A stretch of DNA of 64,000 nucleotides from an uncultured Bacilli bacterium. Its GTDB lineage: Bacteria > Bacillota_I > Bacilli_A > RF39 > UBA660. A program made the translations under genes and the position numbers. The stretch lies in NCBI GenBank assembly GCA_934130375.1, contig CAKOXW010000005.1, forward strand, positions 21,969-85,968, given 5' to 3'. Below the pieces are notes generated by a model. It did not search any database, was not told where the DNA came from, and was given only the letters and a program-made list of their open reading frames with translations. Positions 41,836-50,601 of this stretch are shown here, one piece after another; positions within the stretch are counted from its first letter, which is position 1, and each line of letters starts with the position of its first letter.

Positions 41836-41867
41836 AGTATCACCACTTAATACTATGATTTTAAATA

Positions 41868-41960
41868 CTAAATATTCTTAATTAAATTAGTTTTTATTTT
41901 AGCAATTTCTATTTCATCAATCAACTCATCGATAAATTCAAATAAACACACACTCTCCAT
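41868..41960 (-). CDS. Possible micro-protein of 30 residues
   Basis: An open frame runs from ATG 41960 to TAG 41868, with GGTGAT 4 nt upstream, coding MESVCLFEFIDELIDEIEIA and ten more residues. It is acidic and helical. The ribosome binding site is the main support; by length alone it could be chance. The remainder of 41836-42086 holds only the recU upstream region. Confidence 0.3.
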   Translation of the reverse strand: MESVCLFEFIDELIDEIEIAKIKTNLIKNI

Positions 41961-42086
41961 ATAATCACCACTTTTATATTACCACACTTAAAAATTATTT
42001 AAATAGTTTCGACAAATGATATCAAATTTCTTATAGTTGTGGAAATTATTCTCAATATGTAGTATAATTAATTCTAGGTGAGGCGC

Positions 42087-42629
42087 ATGAGAGTAAGCAA
42101 AAATTTCTTAAATACGTATGCTAATAGAGGTATGGATTTAGAAAATGATATTAATATCTCAAATGAACATTATAGAAATATTGATAAAGCACTCATTTAT
42201 AAGAAGCCAACACCAATAAAAATAAGCAAAGTTAATTATCCTGCTAAAAACAAAGCAATTATTAGTGAAGCATTTTTTGAAATACCTTCTACTACTGATT
42301 ACAATGGTATATATAAAGGAAAATATATTGATTTTGATGCGAAAGAAGTTAAAGGAAAAGATTCATTTGTTTTAAGTAACTTGCATAAGCATCAATTAGA
42401 ACATTTAATTAAAGTATTAGAACATGGTGGAATATCATTTATTATAGTAAGATTTTATATTAATAATAAAACTTATTTATTACCAACAGATAAAATTGCG
42501 TATTTTATTAAAAATTATGAAAGAAAATCTATTCCACTAAGTTATTTTTTAGAAAATGGATATGAAATAAAAAATAAATATGCTCCAAGAGTTGATTATC
42601 TTGAAGTACTTGACAAATTATATTTTTAA
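42087..42629 (+). CDS. recU: Holliday junction resolvase RecU
   Basis: RecU cuts four-way junctions in recombination and chromosome segregation in Firmicutes. The 180 residues include the N-terminal ANRGMDLENDIN, a PD-(D/E)XK-like core (TDYNGIYKGKYIDFDAKEVKGK with the catalytic D..DAKE), and 'LHKHQLEHL' and 'GISFIIVRF' elements. ATG 42087 is used because AGGTGAGG lies just upstream; GTG 42078 overlaps that site. It lies 11 nt upstream of the PBP1A gene. The recU-ponA operon is a hallmark of Bacilli. A TTGTGG-N17-TAGTAT promoter may lie at 42037-42065, not firmly. Confidence 0.95.
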   Translation: MRVSKNFLNTYANRGMDLENDINISNEHYRNIDKALIYKKPTPIKISKVNYPAKNKAIISEAFFEIPSTTDYNGIYKGKYIDFDAKEVKGKDSFVLSNLHKHQLEHLIKVLEHGGISFIIVRFYINNKTYLLPTDKIAYFIKNYERKSIPLSYFLENGYEIKNKYAPRVDYLEVLDKLYF

Positions 42630-42640
42630 AAGGTGATATT

Positions 42641-45577
42641 ATGAAATCTAAGTTAAAACATTTTTTTAAGAGAGTTAAAAAAATATTCTCTAAAATAGTA
42701 CATGATAAGGAATTACTTGCAATATTCTCTTTATTACTACTTGTAATAATAGTTGGTACGATAGTAATTGGGCCTACATGTCTCTTGATTGTTTTAGGGG
42801 TTTTGGTAGTCGCTTATGTTGTTAAATTCTTTTATGATAAAAAGAATAACAAAGAAAGAAATATTGATACTATTAATGAAAGTAGTGATAATGTGAAAAC
42901 TAAAAAGAAAACATCAAACAAAAGCACTAAGAAAGATAATAAAAAAGGATTAGATACAGTTATAAATGTTGTACTTGTAATGGCACTTCTTGGTATAGTT
43001 TTAGGAGTTGGTTTTGCAATATACATTGCAGTATCCGCACCTACATTTAATCCAAATAACTTATACAAACAAGAATCAAGTATAGTTTATGATAAAAATA
43101 ATGAAGTAATTGGTAAACTAGGTTCAGAAATAAGAGACACAATTACATATGATCAAATGCCAGAAATCCTTGTTGATGCGATTATAGCAACAGAAGACTC
43201 AAGATTTTTTATGCATAATGGAGTTGACTTACCTAGATTTATAAAAGCATCAATCTCACAATTACTAAGACGTGGCGGTGGTGGTGCATCAACTATTACT
43301 ATGCAGTTATCTAAACAAGCATACACTGGAGATGTAGCAACTGGTATAAAAGGTATTATAAGAAAATTTACAGATATTTATCTATCAGTATTTAAAATAG
43401 AAAGAAAATATACAAAAGAACAAATATTAGAATACTACGTTAACTTTCCTGGCCTTGGTTCTAACTCATTTGGTGTTGCAGAAGCAAGTCAAACATACTT
43501 TGGAAAAGACGTATCAGAACTTAACTTATCAGAAGCAGCATTAATTGCTGGGTTGTTCCAAGCACCTACTGCTTATAACCCATACGTTCATCCAAAAGCA
43601 GCAGAACAAAGAAGAGCAATAGTTCTAAGACTTATGAAAAGACATGGTTATATAACTGAAGAAGAAGAAAAAATGGCTAACGCAATAAGCGTTGAATCAC
43701 TTCTAGCAGGAAAGCAATACACTAACCCATATCAAAACTTTATAGATGTAGTTATAGATGAAGTTGTTGAAAAAACAGGAGAATCTCCTTATAAAACTCC
43801 AATGAAAATCTATACAACATTAGATAAAGCAAAACAAGACCATTTAAATAGTATTATAAATGGTGAAAAATACACATGGGTAAATGACAAAGTACAAGTT
43901 GGTATAGCTGTTACTGATATAGAAACTGGTGGTATAGTAGCGTTAAGCGGTGGTAGAAATACAGTCGCACTAGGATTTAATAGAGCAACTGATTTAAATA
44001 ACCAACCTGGTTCAAGTGCTAAACCAATATTTGATTATGGACCTGGTGTTGAATACTTTAACTGGTCTACTTATACTCCATTTATAGATGAACCACATTC
44101 ATACTCAAATGGTGGACAAGTTAAAAACTGGGATAACGGATTCATGGGCTTCTTAACATTAAGACAATCCCTTGGATTATCTCGTAATATTCCCGCATTA
44201 AAAGCATTTCAAAATATACCTAATGCATACATTAAAAAGTTCGCAACATCGCTTGGAATTAGACCAGAGCTTGAAAGTGGAATTGTTCATGAAGCACATT
44301 CACTTGGAGCGTTTAATGGTACTAACCCACTAGAGATGGCTGCCGCATATGCTACATTCGGTAATGGTGGATACTATATCGAACCATATGCAGTTACTAA
44401 AATAGTATACTCTGGTACAAACCAAACAAAAGAATTTAAACCTTCAAAAACAAAAGTTATGTCAGACTCAACTGCATACATAATTACTAATTCATTAATA
44501 TGGTCAGTTAACTCAGGTGTCGCAGCTGGTGAAAGAATATATGGACGTGAAATTGCTGCAAAAACAGGTACTACTAACTTTGACTCAAGTACACAAAAAG
44601 CATATGGTATTCCATACTCTTCAGTAAAAGACTACTGGGCAGTTGGTTACACACCAAAAATCTCTATGGCGCTTTGGTATGGATATGATAAAATTCAAGA
44701 TGGTTACAATACCCTTGCTGATAACTCAAGAAAAGATAAAGTATGGAACTTAGCAATGAGTGGTATGGTAAGCGATAGTCCTAAAAACTTTACTATTCCA
44801 AAAAGCGTTGTTGCTGTTGAAATAGAAAAAGGTACTATACCTGCTATGCTACCATCTGAAAACACACCAAAAGACCAAATAACAACTGAATACTTTAAAT
44901 CAGGTACTGAACCAACTATGGTATCACCAAGATATATGAAATTAGATAATGTTCAAAATCTAAATGTAACACTAGATAATGGTAAGGCTACTCTATCTTG
45001 GGATGCTGCTAAAATACCTGAATATTATACAGAAGAATTTATGAATACATACATAACTGACACTATGGGAGATACAAAAGAAAACTATATCGAATATAGA
45101 AAAAAAGAACTAGAAAAATTAGGTGACTTCGGTTACGATATTTATATGAGTACTTCTAATGGTGAAAAACTAATGACAAGAACTAACGATACAACGGTTA
45201 GTTTAGACATTGGTAAATATATTGATAATGTTAAATTTATAGTAAGAACTTCATGGTTAAACGATAAAACAACTTCATCAACAGGTAGCGAATACACAGT
45301 ATCAAATTCTGAAGTATCACTCGCATCAGTAGAATTAAGAGGAGATACAATAGTAGAATTAAAAGTTGGTGATACATATACAGATCAAGGAGTAATAGTT
45401 CTTGATAACCTAAGCGATGTAACAAACAATGCACATGTAGAAATTACAATAACAAATTCAAAAAACGAAATTGTAAATTTAGTAGATACAAGCAGTAAAG
45501 ATACATTTAAAATAAAATATATAGTAGTATATAAAAATAGTTTATACGTAAAAACAAGAACTGTAATAGTAAAATAG
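42641..45577 (+). CDS. ponA: Class A penicillin-binding protein PBP1A with extra N-terminal membrane segments and C-terminal Ig-like domain
   Basis: This bifunctional peptidoglycan synthase has 978 residues. The usual single anchor (about 108-133) is preceded by a Lys-rich stretch and an additional hydrophobic hairpin (about 25-65), which is unusual. Glycosyltransferase: ATEDSRFF with catalytic Glu185, RGGGGASTITMQLSKQ at 211-226. Transpeptidase: SSAK with nucleophile Ser458 and Lys461, SRN at 514-516, KTGTT at 641-645; all are intact. After a fibronectin-like region, the last 75 residues (VELRGDTIVELKVGDTYTD and following) form a DUF5011/Ig-like beta domain, a form seen in extracellular adhesive proteins. 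GGTGAT precedes ATG. It is co-transcribed with recU and ends with a strong terminator. Confidence 0.96.
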   Translation: MKSKLKHFFKRVKKIFSKIVHDKELLAIFSLLLLVIIVGTIVIGPTCLLIVLGVLVVAYVVKFFYDKKNNKERNIDTINESSDNVKTKKKTSNKSTKKDNKKGLDTVINVVLVMALLGIVLGVGFAIYIAVSAPTFNPNNLYKQESSIVYDKNNEVIGKLGSEIRDTITYDQMPEILVDAIIATEDSRFFMHNGVDLPRFIKASISQLLRRGGGGASTITMQLSKQAYTGDVATGIKGIIRKFTDIYLSVFKIERKYTKEQILEYYVNFPGLGSNSFGVAEASQTYFGKDVSELNLSEAALIAGLFQAPTAYNPYVHPKAAEQRRAIVLRLMKRHGYITEEEEKMANAISVESLLAGKQYTNPYQNFIDVVIDEVVEKTGESPYKTPMKIYTTLDKAKQDHLNSIINGEKYTWVNDKVQVGIAVTDIETGGIVALSGGRNTVALGFNRATDLNNQPGSSAKPIFDYGPGVEYFNWSTYTPFIDEPHSYSNGGQVKNWDNGFMGFLTLRQSLGLSRNIPALKAFQNIPNAYIKKFATSLGIRPELESGIVHEAHSLGAFNGTNPLEMAAAYATFGNGGYYIEPYAVTKIVYSGTNQTKEFKPSKTKVMSDSTAYIITNSLIWSVNSGVAAGERIYGREIAAKTGTTNFDSSTQKAYGIPYSSVKDYWAVGYTPKISMALWYGYDKIQDGYNTLADNSRKDKVWNLAMSGMVSDSPKNFTIPKSVVAVEIEKGTIPAMLPSENTPKDQITTEYFKSGTEPTMVSPRYMKLDNVQNLNVTLDNGKATLSWDAAKIPEYYTEEFMNTYITDTMGDTKENYIEYRKKELEKLGDFGYDIYMSTSNGEKLMTRTNDTTVSLDIGKYIDNVKFIVRTSWLNDKTTSSTGSEYTVSNSEVSLASVELRGDTIVELKVGDTYTDQGVIVLDNLSDVTNNAHVEITITNSKNEIVNLVDTSSKDTFKIKYIVVYKNSLYVKTRTVIVK

Positions 45578-45603
45578 ACTTCAAATCGAAGTCTATTTTT
45601 ATT
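45572..45603 (+). terminator. Terminator of recU-ponA
   Basis: AAATAGACTTC pairs with GAAGTCTATTT around a 5-nt loop, then T-rich. The left arm contains the stop codon. Confidence 0.9.
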
Positions 45604-45657
45604 TATAAACCTATTCAACTTGTCATACAATAAAACCAAGCATTAATCAACTTTATA

Positions 45658-45689
45658 TTAAAAAAATAGTTTACACACGTAAACTATTT
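45658..45689 (-). terminator. Terminator of cca-dnaD-nth; copy 3 of the repeated hairpin
   Basis: AAATAGTTTAC pairs with GTAAACTATTT around ACAC. The gene-proximal flank ATTACACAAATATATATTA matches the polC copy, but the GCCCA element is absent. Confidence 0.85.
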
Positions 45690-45706
45690 CATTACACAAA
45701 TATATA

Positions 45707-46318
45707 TTACTTAATACTATTATAGTATTTACAAATACTTTTTAATTTACAATCCTTACATTTAGGATTTCTACTAGTACAATAATATCTACCAAATAAA
45801 ACAAATTGATGATGAGACCTATTTAATAAATTCTTTGGTATTAATTCATACATCTTCTTCTCTATTTCTAAAACACTAGCATTATCACTTACTAATCCTA
45901 ATCTTTTACTAACTCTTGTAACATGAGTATCAACTGCAAAATATGGTTCATTATATAAAGTTGATAATACTAAATTAGCAGTCTTATTACCTACTCCATC
46001 TAATTTTAATAACTCATCCTTAGACTTAGGAATACCGTACTTAGAAACATACTTAGCAATACTTTTAACATAATAAGACTTCTTTAAAGACATCCCAATA
46101 GGTTTAATAATATTATTTATTTCTTCTATTTTTAATGAATTAATATCATACTTAAATAACTCTTTAGTAACTAAATTAACCTTGTAGTCTGTAGTTTGAG
46201 CACTTAATACTACAGCAATCAAAAACTCAAAATCAGAGCAATAATTAAGTTCACACTTAGGATTAGGAATTAATTCATCAAAATAATTTAATATCTTATT
46301 TATCATTAAGCCAGTCAT
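45707..46318 (-). CDS. nth: Endonuclease III
   Basis: This base-excision glycosylase/AP lyase removes oxidised pyrimidines. The 203 residues show the HhH motif LDGVGNKTANLVLS with the catalytic Lys, the conserved Asp in FAVDTHVTRVSKRLG, and the [4Fe-4S] cysteines C-x6-C-x2-C-x5-C (CTSRNPKCKDCKLKSIC). The ATG at 46318 has GAGGTG upstream and overlaps the dnaD end by 23 nt in another frame, so translation is coupled; ATG 46306 lacks a site. dnaD-nth adjacency is conserved in Bacilli. Confidence 0.97.
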   Translation of the reverse strand: MTGLMINKILNYFDELIPNPKCELNYCSDFEFLIAVVLSAQTTDYKVNLVTKELFKYDINSLKIEEINNIIKPIGMSLKKSYYVKSIAKYVSKYGIPKSKDELLKLDGVGNKTANLVLSTLYNEPYFAVDTHVTRVSKRLGLVSDNASVLEIEKKMYELIPKNLLNRSHHQFVLFGRYYCTSRNPKCKDCKLKSICKYYNSIK

Positions 46319-46931
46319 AATCAGGCACCTCTACATTAGTATCTTTCCTAAATTCTTTTTTATACTTAGAAATTTTATCTACTGTATCAATACCCTTCTT
46401 ATTCCATTCAAACAATATTCTATCAATATACCTAAAATTATTAACACCATTAAATACTGCTTCTTTTAATGCCGCTAAAATGATCTCTTCCTTGTAATTA
46501 CATTCTAACCAACCATTTATTAACTCATACTCAATTGGAGATAAAGTTCTACCTAATTCACTCTCAAATACAGAATAAATATTACTATTATCTTCCTCTT
46601 CTTTAACATCTATAATCTGCATAAATACTTTATTATAAAGTAAATCTAATGATATTTGTTCCTCTAATTTATTAGAAGAATTCTTAAGTACTTTAATTTC
46701 TAATAATTTTTTAATAGATAATTCATTTATCTTATTCATAACTACTTCTAAATCCATACCAAGTTCACTAGATATTAATTTATAATCACACACTAAATTA
46801 CTACTATTCATTAAATAAATAAGTATTATAAACTCATCTACATCAAGATTCCATACCTTGTAATTCTTAATCAAGAAATCACTAACAACATAATTCTTAG
46901 ATTTTAATAAATCAATAACTTTGCTATTCAT
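46296..46931 (-). CDS. dnaD: Replication initiation protein DnaD
   Basis: DnaD helps DnaA and DnaB load the helicase in low-GC Firmicutes. The 211 residues have an N-terminal winged-helix region (DEFIILIYLMN, then CDYKLISSELGM) and the C-terminal DnaD domain: YSVFESELGRTLSPIEYELINGWLE, then IILAALKEAVFNGVNNFRYIDRIL.W. ATG 46931 follows AGGAGG; an earlier in-frame start overlaps the end of cca. The stop overlaps nth. Confidence 0.95.
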   Translation of the reverse strand: MNSKVIDLLKSKNYVVSDFLIKNYKVWNLDVDEFIILIYLMNSSNLVCDYKLISSELGMDLEVVMNKINELSIKKLLEIKVLKNSSNKLEEQISLDLLYNKVFMQIIDVKEEEDNSNIYSVFESELGRTLSPIEYELINGWLECNYKEEIILAALKEAVFNGVNNFRYIDRILFEWNKKGIDTVDKISKYKKEFRKDTNVEVPDYDWLNDK

Positions 46932-46964
46932 ATATTTCCTCCTTGTTGTATTATTGTAGCACAA

Positions 46965-48047
46965 CTAATAATTTTTAACTACATAATCAATAATATCTTT
47001 CTTATTATTTTTAAGTTTACCATATATTATTTTATTCTCTAAATCAAAGTAAACATCACTTATCCACTTACCATCTTTTTTATTAAGTACACCTTTTAGT
47101 TCTAACGCTGTAATATCAATATCACTTCTCTTATGTATCTTTAAGCCCCTATCTAATTTTACAATGATATTTTTATTAATACCAAGTATTTCTGCTGCAA
47201 TAGTTGACTTATAAAGACCATATTTATATATCTCGTATTTACTTATAGTCTTACTCTTTACTATTGTATCTACATCTTTAATTATTTCAAGTTCATTCTT
47301 AGTAAAAGGATATATATCTTTAACATCAAGTTGTACCCACATACCAAGTATATCCTTACATGGTCTTATTTTATCTAAATTCTTAAGTTCTAATACATTA
47401 TCAAGTTTAAATCCATATAAAAGTTTAATACCCCTTTTTACATTAACACTTGCAAAAATCTTAGATAATTCCGATTTCTTTCTATCATAAGAAATATGTC
47501 TAAGCAAATAACCATTTTCTTTTATAGCAAGAATAATACTATCATCTAATTTAAAATTAAGAGTTGTTGCAAAACGTATAGCTCTAAGCATTCTTAAAGG
47601 GTCTTCTCTAAATTTAATATTCGCATCCCCAATACACCTTAGAATTCTTAAGTCAATATCCCTCTTACCACCATATAAATCTGTTATATTGCAATCCTTA
47701 TCCATACACATTGCATTTATAGTAAAATCTCTTCTAACTAAATCTTCTTCTAACAAATCAGTATACTCAAGTTCAATAGGTCTTCTATTTTCATATTTTA
47801 ACTCTTTTCTAAAAGAAGTAATTTCATACCTAGTATTCTTATAATAGACAACTACTGACCCATACTTTTCTTTAGGAACATTTGCATTAAATATCTTAAT
47901 TAAATCCTTAGGTCTCGCATTAGTGCATATATCTATATCAGAGGAATTCTTCTTCATTAAATAATCTCTAACATAACCACCAACTACATAAGCCTTAAAA
48001 CCTTGTTCTTCTAAAACTCGTAATATATCCAAATTTTGTTTATTCAT
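46965..48047 (-). CDS. cca: CCA tRNA nucleotidyltransferase (class II)
   Basis: It adds or repairs the 3' CCA of tRNAs. The 360 residues start with the class II nucleotidyltransferase head: YVVGGYVRDYLM with the G-G-x-V-R loop, DIDICTNARP carrying the metal-binding D-x-D, then the template motif RRDFTINAMC, 'DLYGG..D' and 'REDPLRMLRAIRFA'. The C-terminal tail is shorter than in many relatives. All twelve tRNA genes in this window encode CCA, so repair may be its main task here; a poly(A)-polymerase-like role is less likely given the intact motif set. GGTGGTG precedes ATG. It leads the cca-dnaD-nth operon. Confidence 0.94.
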   Translation of the reverse strand: MNKQNLDILRVLEEQGFKAYVVGGYVRDYLMKKNSSDIDICTNARPKDLIKIFNANVPKEKYGSVVVYYKNTRYEITSFRKELKYENRRPIELEYTDLLEEDLVRRDFTINAMCMDKDCNITDLYGGKRDIDLRILRCIGDANIKFREDPLRMLRAIRFATTLNFKLDDSIILAIKENGYLLRHISYDRKKSELSKIFASVNVKRGIKLLYGFKLDNVLELKNLDKIRPCKDILGMWVQLDVKDIYPFTKNELEIIKDVDTIVKSKTISKYEIYKYGLYKSTIAAEILGINKNIIVKLDRGLKIHKRSDIDITALELKGVLNKKDGKWISDVYFDLENKIIYGKLKNNKKDIIDYVVKNY

Positions 48048-48073
48048 TACACCACCATCACACTAATTATACC

Positions 48074-48101
48074 ATAAAAAAGGATAAACTTGCGTTTATC
48101 C
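48074..48101 (-). terminator. Terminator of hup
   Basis: GGATAAAC pairs with GTTTATCC around 4 nt, followed by six T on the minus strand. Confidence 0.9.
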
Positions 48102-48106
48102 GATAA

Positions 48107-48379
48107 TTACTTTACAGCGTCTTTTAATTTGCTACCAACTTTAACTGAAACTGCATTTCTAGCAGGAATTTTGATAGTTTCTCCAGTTTGTGGATTACGA
48201 GCAGTACGAGCTCCTCTTTTCTTCTTTTCAAGAGTTAAAAATCCAACTAATGAAACTTTTCCTTCCTTAACTAATCCTTTAGTAATTCCTTTAATGCAAG
48301 CTTCTAAAGCACGTCCTGCTTCAGCTTTTGACATTCCAGCTTCTTCAGCCATAAATTCTACTAATTCAGTTTTTGACAT
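48107..48379 (-). CDS. hup: DNA-binding protein HU
   Basis: This 90-residue histone-like protein starts MSKTELVEFMAEEAGMSKAE, has the DNA-arm region GFLTLEKKKRGARTARNPQTGE with the conserved RxxRNPQTG, and ends with the VGSKLKDAV helix. It bends and compacts DNA as a dimer. GGGAGG precedes ATG. A small hairpin (48405-48423) lies in the 5' UTR. Monocistronic. Confidence 0.98.
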   Translation of the reverse strand: MSKTELVEFMAEEAGMSKAEAGRALEACIKGITKGLVKEGKVSLVGFLTLEKKKRGARTARNPQTGETIKIPARNAVSVKVGSKLKDAVK

Positions 48380-48404
48380 AAATATATACCTCCCATATTT
48401 TTCT

Positions 48405-48423
48405 AAGCATACCTACTATGCTT
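48405..48423 (-). promoter_or_regulatory. Hairpin in the hup 5' UTR
   Basis: AAGCATA pairs with TATGCTT around a 5-nt loop, about 15 nt upstream of the hup ribosome binding site. It could stabilise the mRNA or mark an operator. The rest of 48424-48587 shows no gene. Confidence 0.4.
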
Positions 48424-48587
48424 ACATATATAAAGTACCATTTTTATAAGGGAAAATCAAGCATTTTTCTATATTTTATTAGAAAAAAGTGAGTTTTTGT
48501 AAAGGAAACAAATTTATATTTAAAAACTTGTAACAATTAGTAAACAATACATCAAAAATAGTTGACTTTAGTGATAAAATATGCATG

Positions 48588-48613
48588 CAAAAAAGCTATA
48601 TTACTATAGCTAT
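48588..48613 (-). terminator. Terminator of the three-paralogue array
   Basis: AGCTATA pairs with TATAGCT around TTAC, followed by a T run on the minus strand. It is identical to the hairpin in the end of spoIVA. Confidence 0.75.
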
Positions 48614-48621
48614 CATGTTAT
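48594..48621 (-). repeat. 28-bp direct repeat, distal copy of the spoIVA 3' end
   Basis: All 28 bases equal 51727-51754, which encode the last residues and stop of spoIVA. Here they follow the paralogue array and code for nothing. Confidence 0.85.
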
Positions 48622-48660
48622 AAAATCTAAGTTTACATTTTTAATTAAAATAAATACCAA

Positions 48661-49611
48661 TTACTTGCTTACACTTGAAAAAGTCCATTTACCATCTTTC
48701 TTAACAAATTTTACTTCATATTTATTTAATTTATCTAAATGTTTCTGTATTAATTCCGAATTAGAAACTCCATATTTTTTTATATGGCTTTCTAATATTG
48801 GTGAGCTAACATCAGTTCCTCCTGTAGTCATATACTTCTCTCCATCTCCTTCATACCAAAGAGCGGCATATGCAACTTTCACAATGTATTCATTATCAGT
48901 TTTATTCTCTTCAATAATGTCACAAATATAGGACATAGCAGTTCCACCTTGGCTACTTAATACAATCATGTCCAAATTTTTGTTATAAAATGCAATATAT
49001 CCTCCTTCTGGAGAGTAATAACTCCCAGAAGCAGTAAAAGAATTTGCAAAAATTTCTTCATAGTATGTAGGATATTTTTTCTTTATTTCATTTGTATCAT
49101 ATAATTCAAAATAATAATATCCACTAACTGATGGCCAATATTTTTCATCGATTTTTTCAATTTGTGGAACAGTCAAACCCAAATCCTTTGCAACAAATTG
49201 TGCGGAAGCACTGGGATATTCTGGATAAACATTTCCTAGTGAATCAGTTTTATCATCTTGATGTTCTGTACCAGCCTCGATGCTTTTAACTTTGGATATC
49301 AAATTTAATTTAACATTTGGTATTATTTTTTCAAATAAATAATATGATCTAGTTGCTTTTACGAAATCATCATAGTTGTTAATTCGAGTTATTAAACCAG
49401 AATTCATTTCAAAAATAAACTGATTCATTTCATCAATATTATTGAATGAATATATACTGCTTTTGTTAGTATCATTATTATTTTTTATATTATCATTATT
49501 TTTTGCTTTATCATCATAAATAAATGTTTTGTAGCATGTAATTCCAATCAAAATTAAATTTAGTATTAATAGTATTATATTTAGTACTATCATTTTATTG
49601 CCCTTTTTCAT
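48661..49611 (-). CDS. Tandem paralogue C: membrane-anchored protein of unknown function
   Basis: This 316-residue protein has a signal-anchor (MKKGNKMIVLNIILLILNLI, about residues 7-26), a Lys/Asn-rich linker and an exported domain. The domain ends KYEVKFVKKDGKWTFSSVSK, a beta-hairpin reminiscent of NTF2/DUF4878-like folds ('v.l.keDGkWkv'). It is closest to the copy at 50602 throughout, and it shares about the first 40 codons almost letter for letter with both other copies. GGAGTG lies 7 nt before ATG. It is last in the array, followed by a terminator. No family recognised. Confidence 0.8.
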   Translation of the reverse strand: MKKGNKMIVLNIILLILNLILIGITCYKTFIYDDKAKNNDNIKNNNDTNKSSIYSFNNIDEMNQFIFEMNSGLITRINNYDDFVKATRSYYLFEKIIPNVKLNLISKVKSIEAGTEHQDDKTDSLGNVYPEYPSASAQFVAKDLGLTVPQIEKIDEKYWPSVSGYYYFELYDTNEIKKKYPTYYEEIFANSFTASGSYYSPEGGYIAFYNKNLDMIVLSSQGGTAMSYICDIIEENKTDNEYIVKVAYAALWYEGDGEKYMTTGGTDVSSPILESHIKKYGVSNSELIQKHLDKLNKYEVKFVKKDGKWTFSSVSK

Positions 49612-49641
49612 AATATTTTCACTCCTTTGATACTCACATAA

Positions 49642-50571
49642 TTAATTATTGTTTATTGATTTAACATCTTGAAAAGTCCATTTACCATCTTTCTTAACAA
49701 ATTTTACTTCATATTTGTTTAATTTATCACTATTTTCTATGATAAGTTTTCTTATATATGCTTCGTCCTCAGATTTACCACTTTCAATTTTACATACATT
49801 TTCTTGCTTATCATTTTGTAATGAGTAAAAAGTATTTTTAGCTTTTGCTACTGTTACAATATAAGTATCACTATCTTCAGCTTTATCAATTATATTCCAA
49901 ACATCAAAGCCCCCTATCATGCCACCTACTGGTCTTGTTATGAACATATCCAGTTTTGCATCATATGCGTATACTTTCCAGTTTACGTTATACAAAGATG
50001 AAGGACTTGTAAAAAATGACTTTGAAAATAAATTAGCATACATAGGATACATTTCTCTTATTGGTTTTGCATCATATAATTCAAATTCATCAGCAAGTGA
50101 TCCGCCAAAAAAATTATGCCAAATATTTTTATCAAGATTTTCTATTTGTGAAACAGTCAAACCAAATTCTTTTGCACTAATTTCAAAAGCTTCATCATAA
50201 ATTGGATAAGAATTTCCTTCTGAATCAGTCTTGTCATTAAAATGTTTTGCACTTCTTGGCGTAAATTTAGATATGGGTTCAATACTTAAATTAGGTAATA
50301 TTTTCTCATAAAAATAATAAGTATTTATTAATGTTTCATAGTCACGAGACTTATATATATGACTGTAGTTAATTTTAAGTATAGTTTCATCTATTTCGCT
50401 TGTTTCTTCAAATGAATACAAATCTACATTACCACTATTATTCTTTAAATTATCATTATTTTTTGCTTTATCATCATAAATAAATGTTTTGTAGCATGTA
50501 ATTCCAATCAAAATTAAATTTAGTATTAATAGTATTATATTTAGTACTATCATTTTATTGCCCTTTTTCAT
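49642..50571 (-). CDS. Tandem paralogue B: membrane-anchored protein of unknown function
   Basis: This 309-residue protein has the same signal-anchor and C-terminal KFVKKDGKWTFQDV element as its neighbours, but a clearly diverged middle (residues 45-285). There, only scattered positions match (NDKTDSEGNSYP against DDKTDSLGNVYP). The spacer to the next copy is 30 nt, and the upstream region including GGAGTG is the same as in the other two, so each copy was duplicated with its ribosome binding site. Function unknown. Confidence 0.8.
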   Translation of the reverse strand: MKKGNKMIVLNIILLILNLILIGITCYKTFIYDDKAKNNDNLKNNSGNVDLYSFEETSEIDETILKINYSHIYKSRDYETLINTYYFYEKILPNLSIEPISKFTPRSAKHFNDKTDSEGNSYPIYDEAFEISAKEFGLTVSQIENLDKNIWHNFFGGSLADEFELYDAKPIREMYPMYANLFSKSFFTSPSSLYNVNWKVYAYDAKLDMFITRPVGGMIGGFDVWNIIDKAEDSDTYIVTVAKAKNTFYSLQNDKQENVCKIESGKSEDEAYIRKLIIENSDKLNKYEVKFVKKDGKWTFQDVKSINNN

Positions 50572-50601
50572 AATATTTTCACTCCTTTGATACTCACATA
50601 A

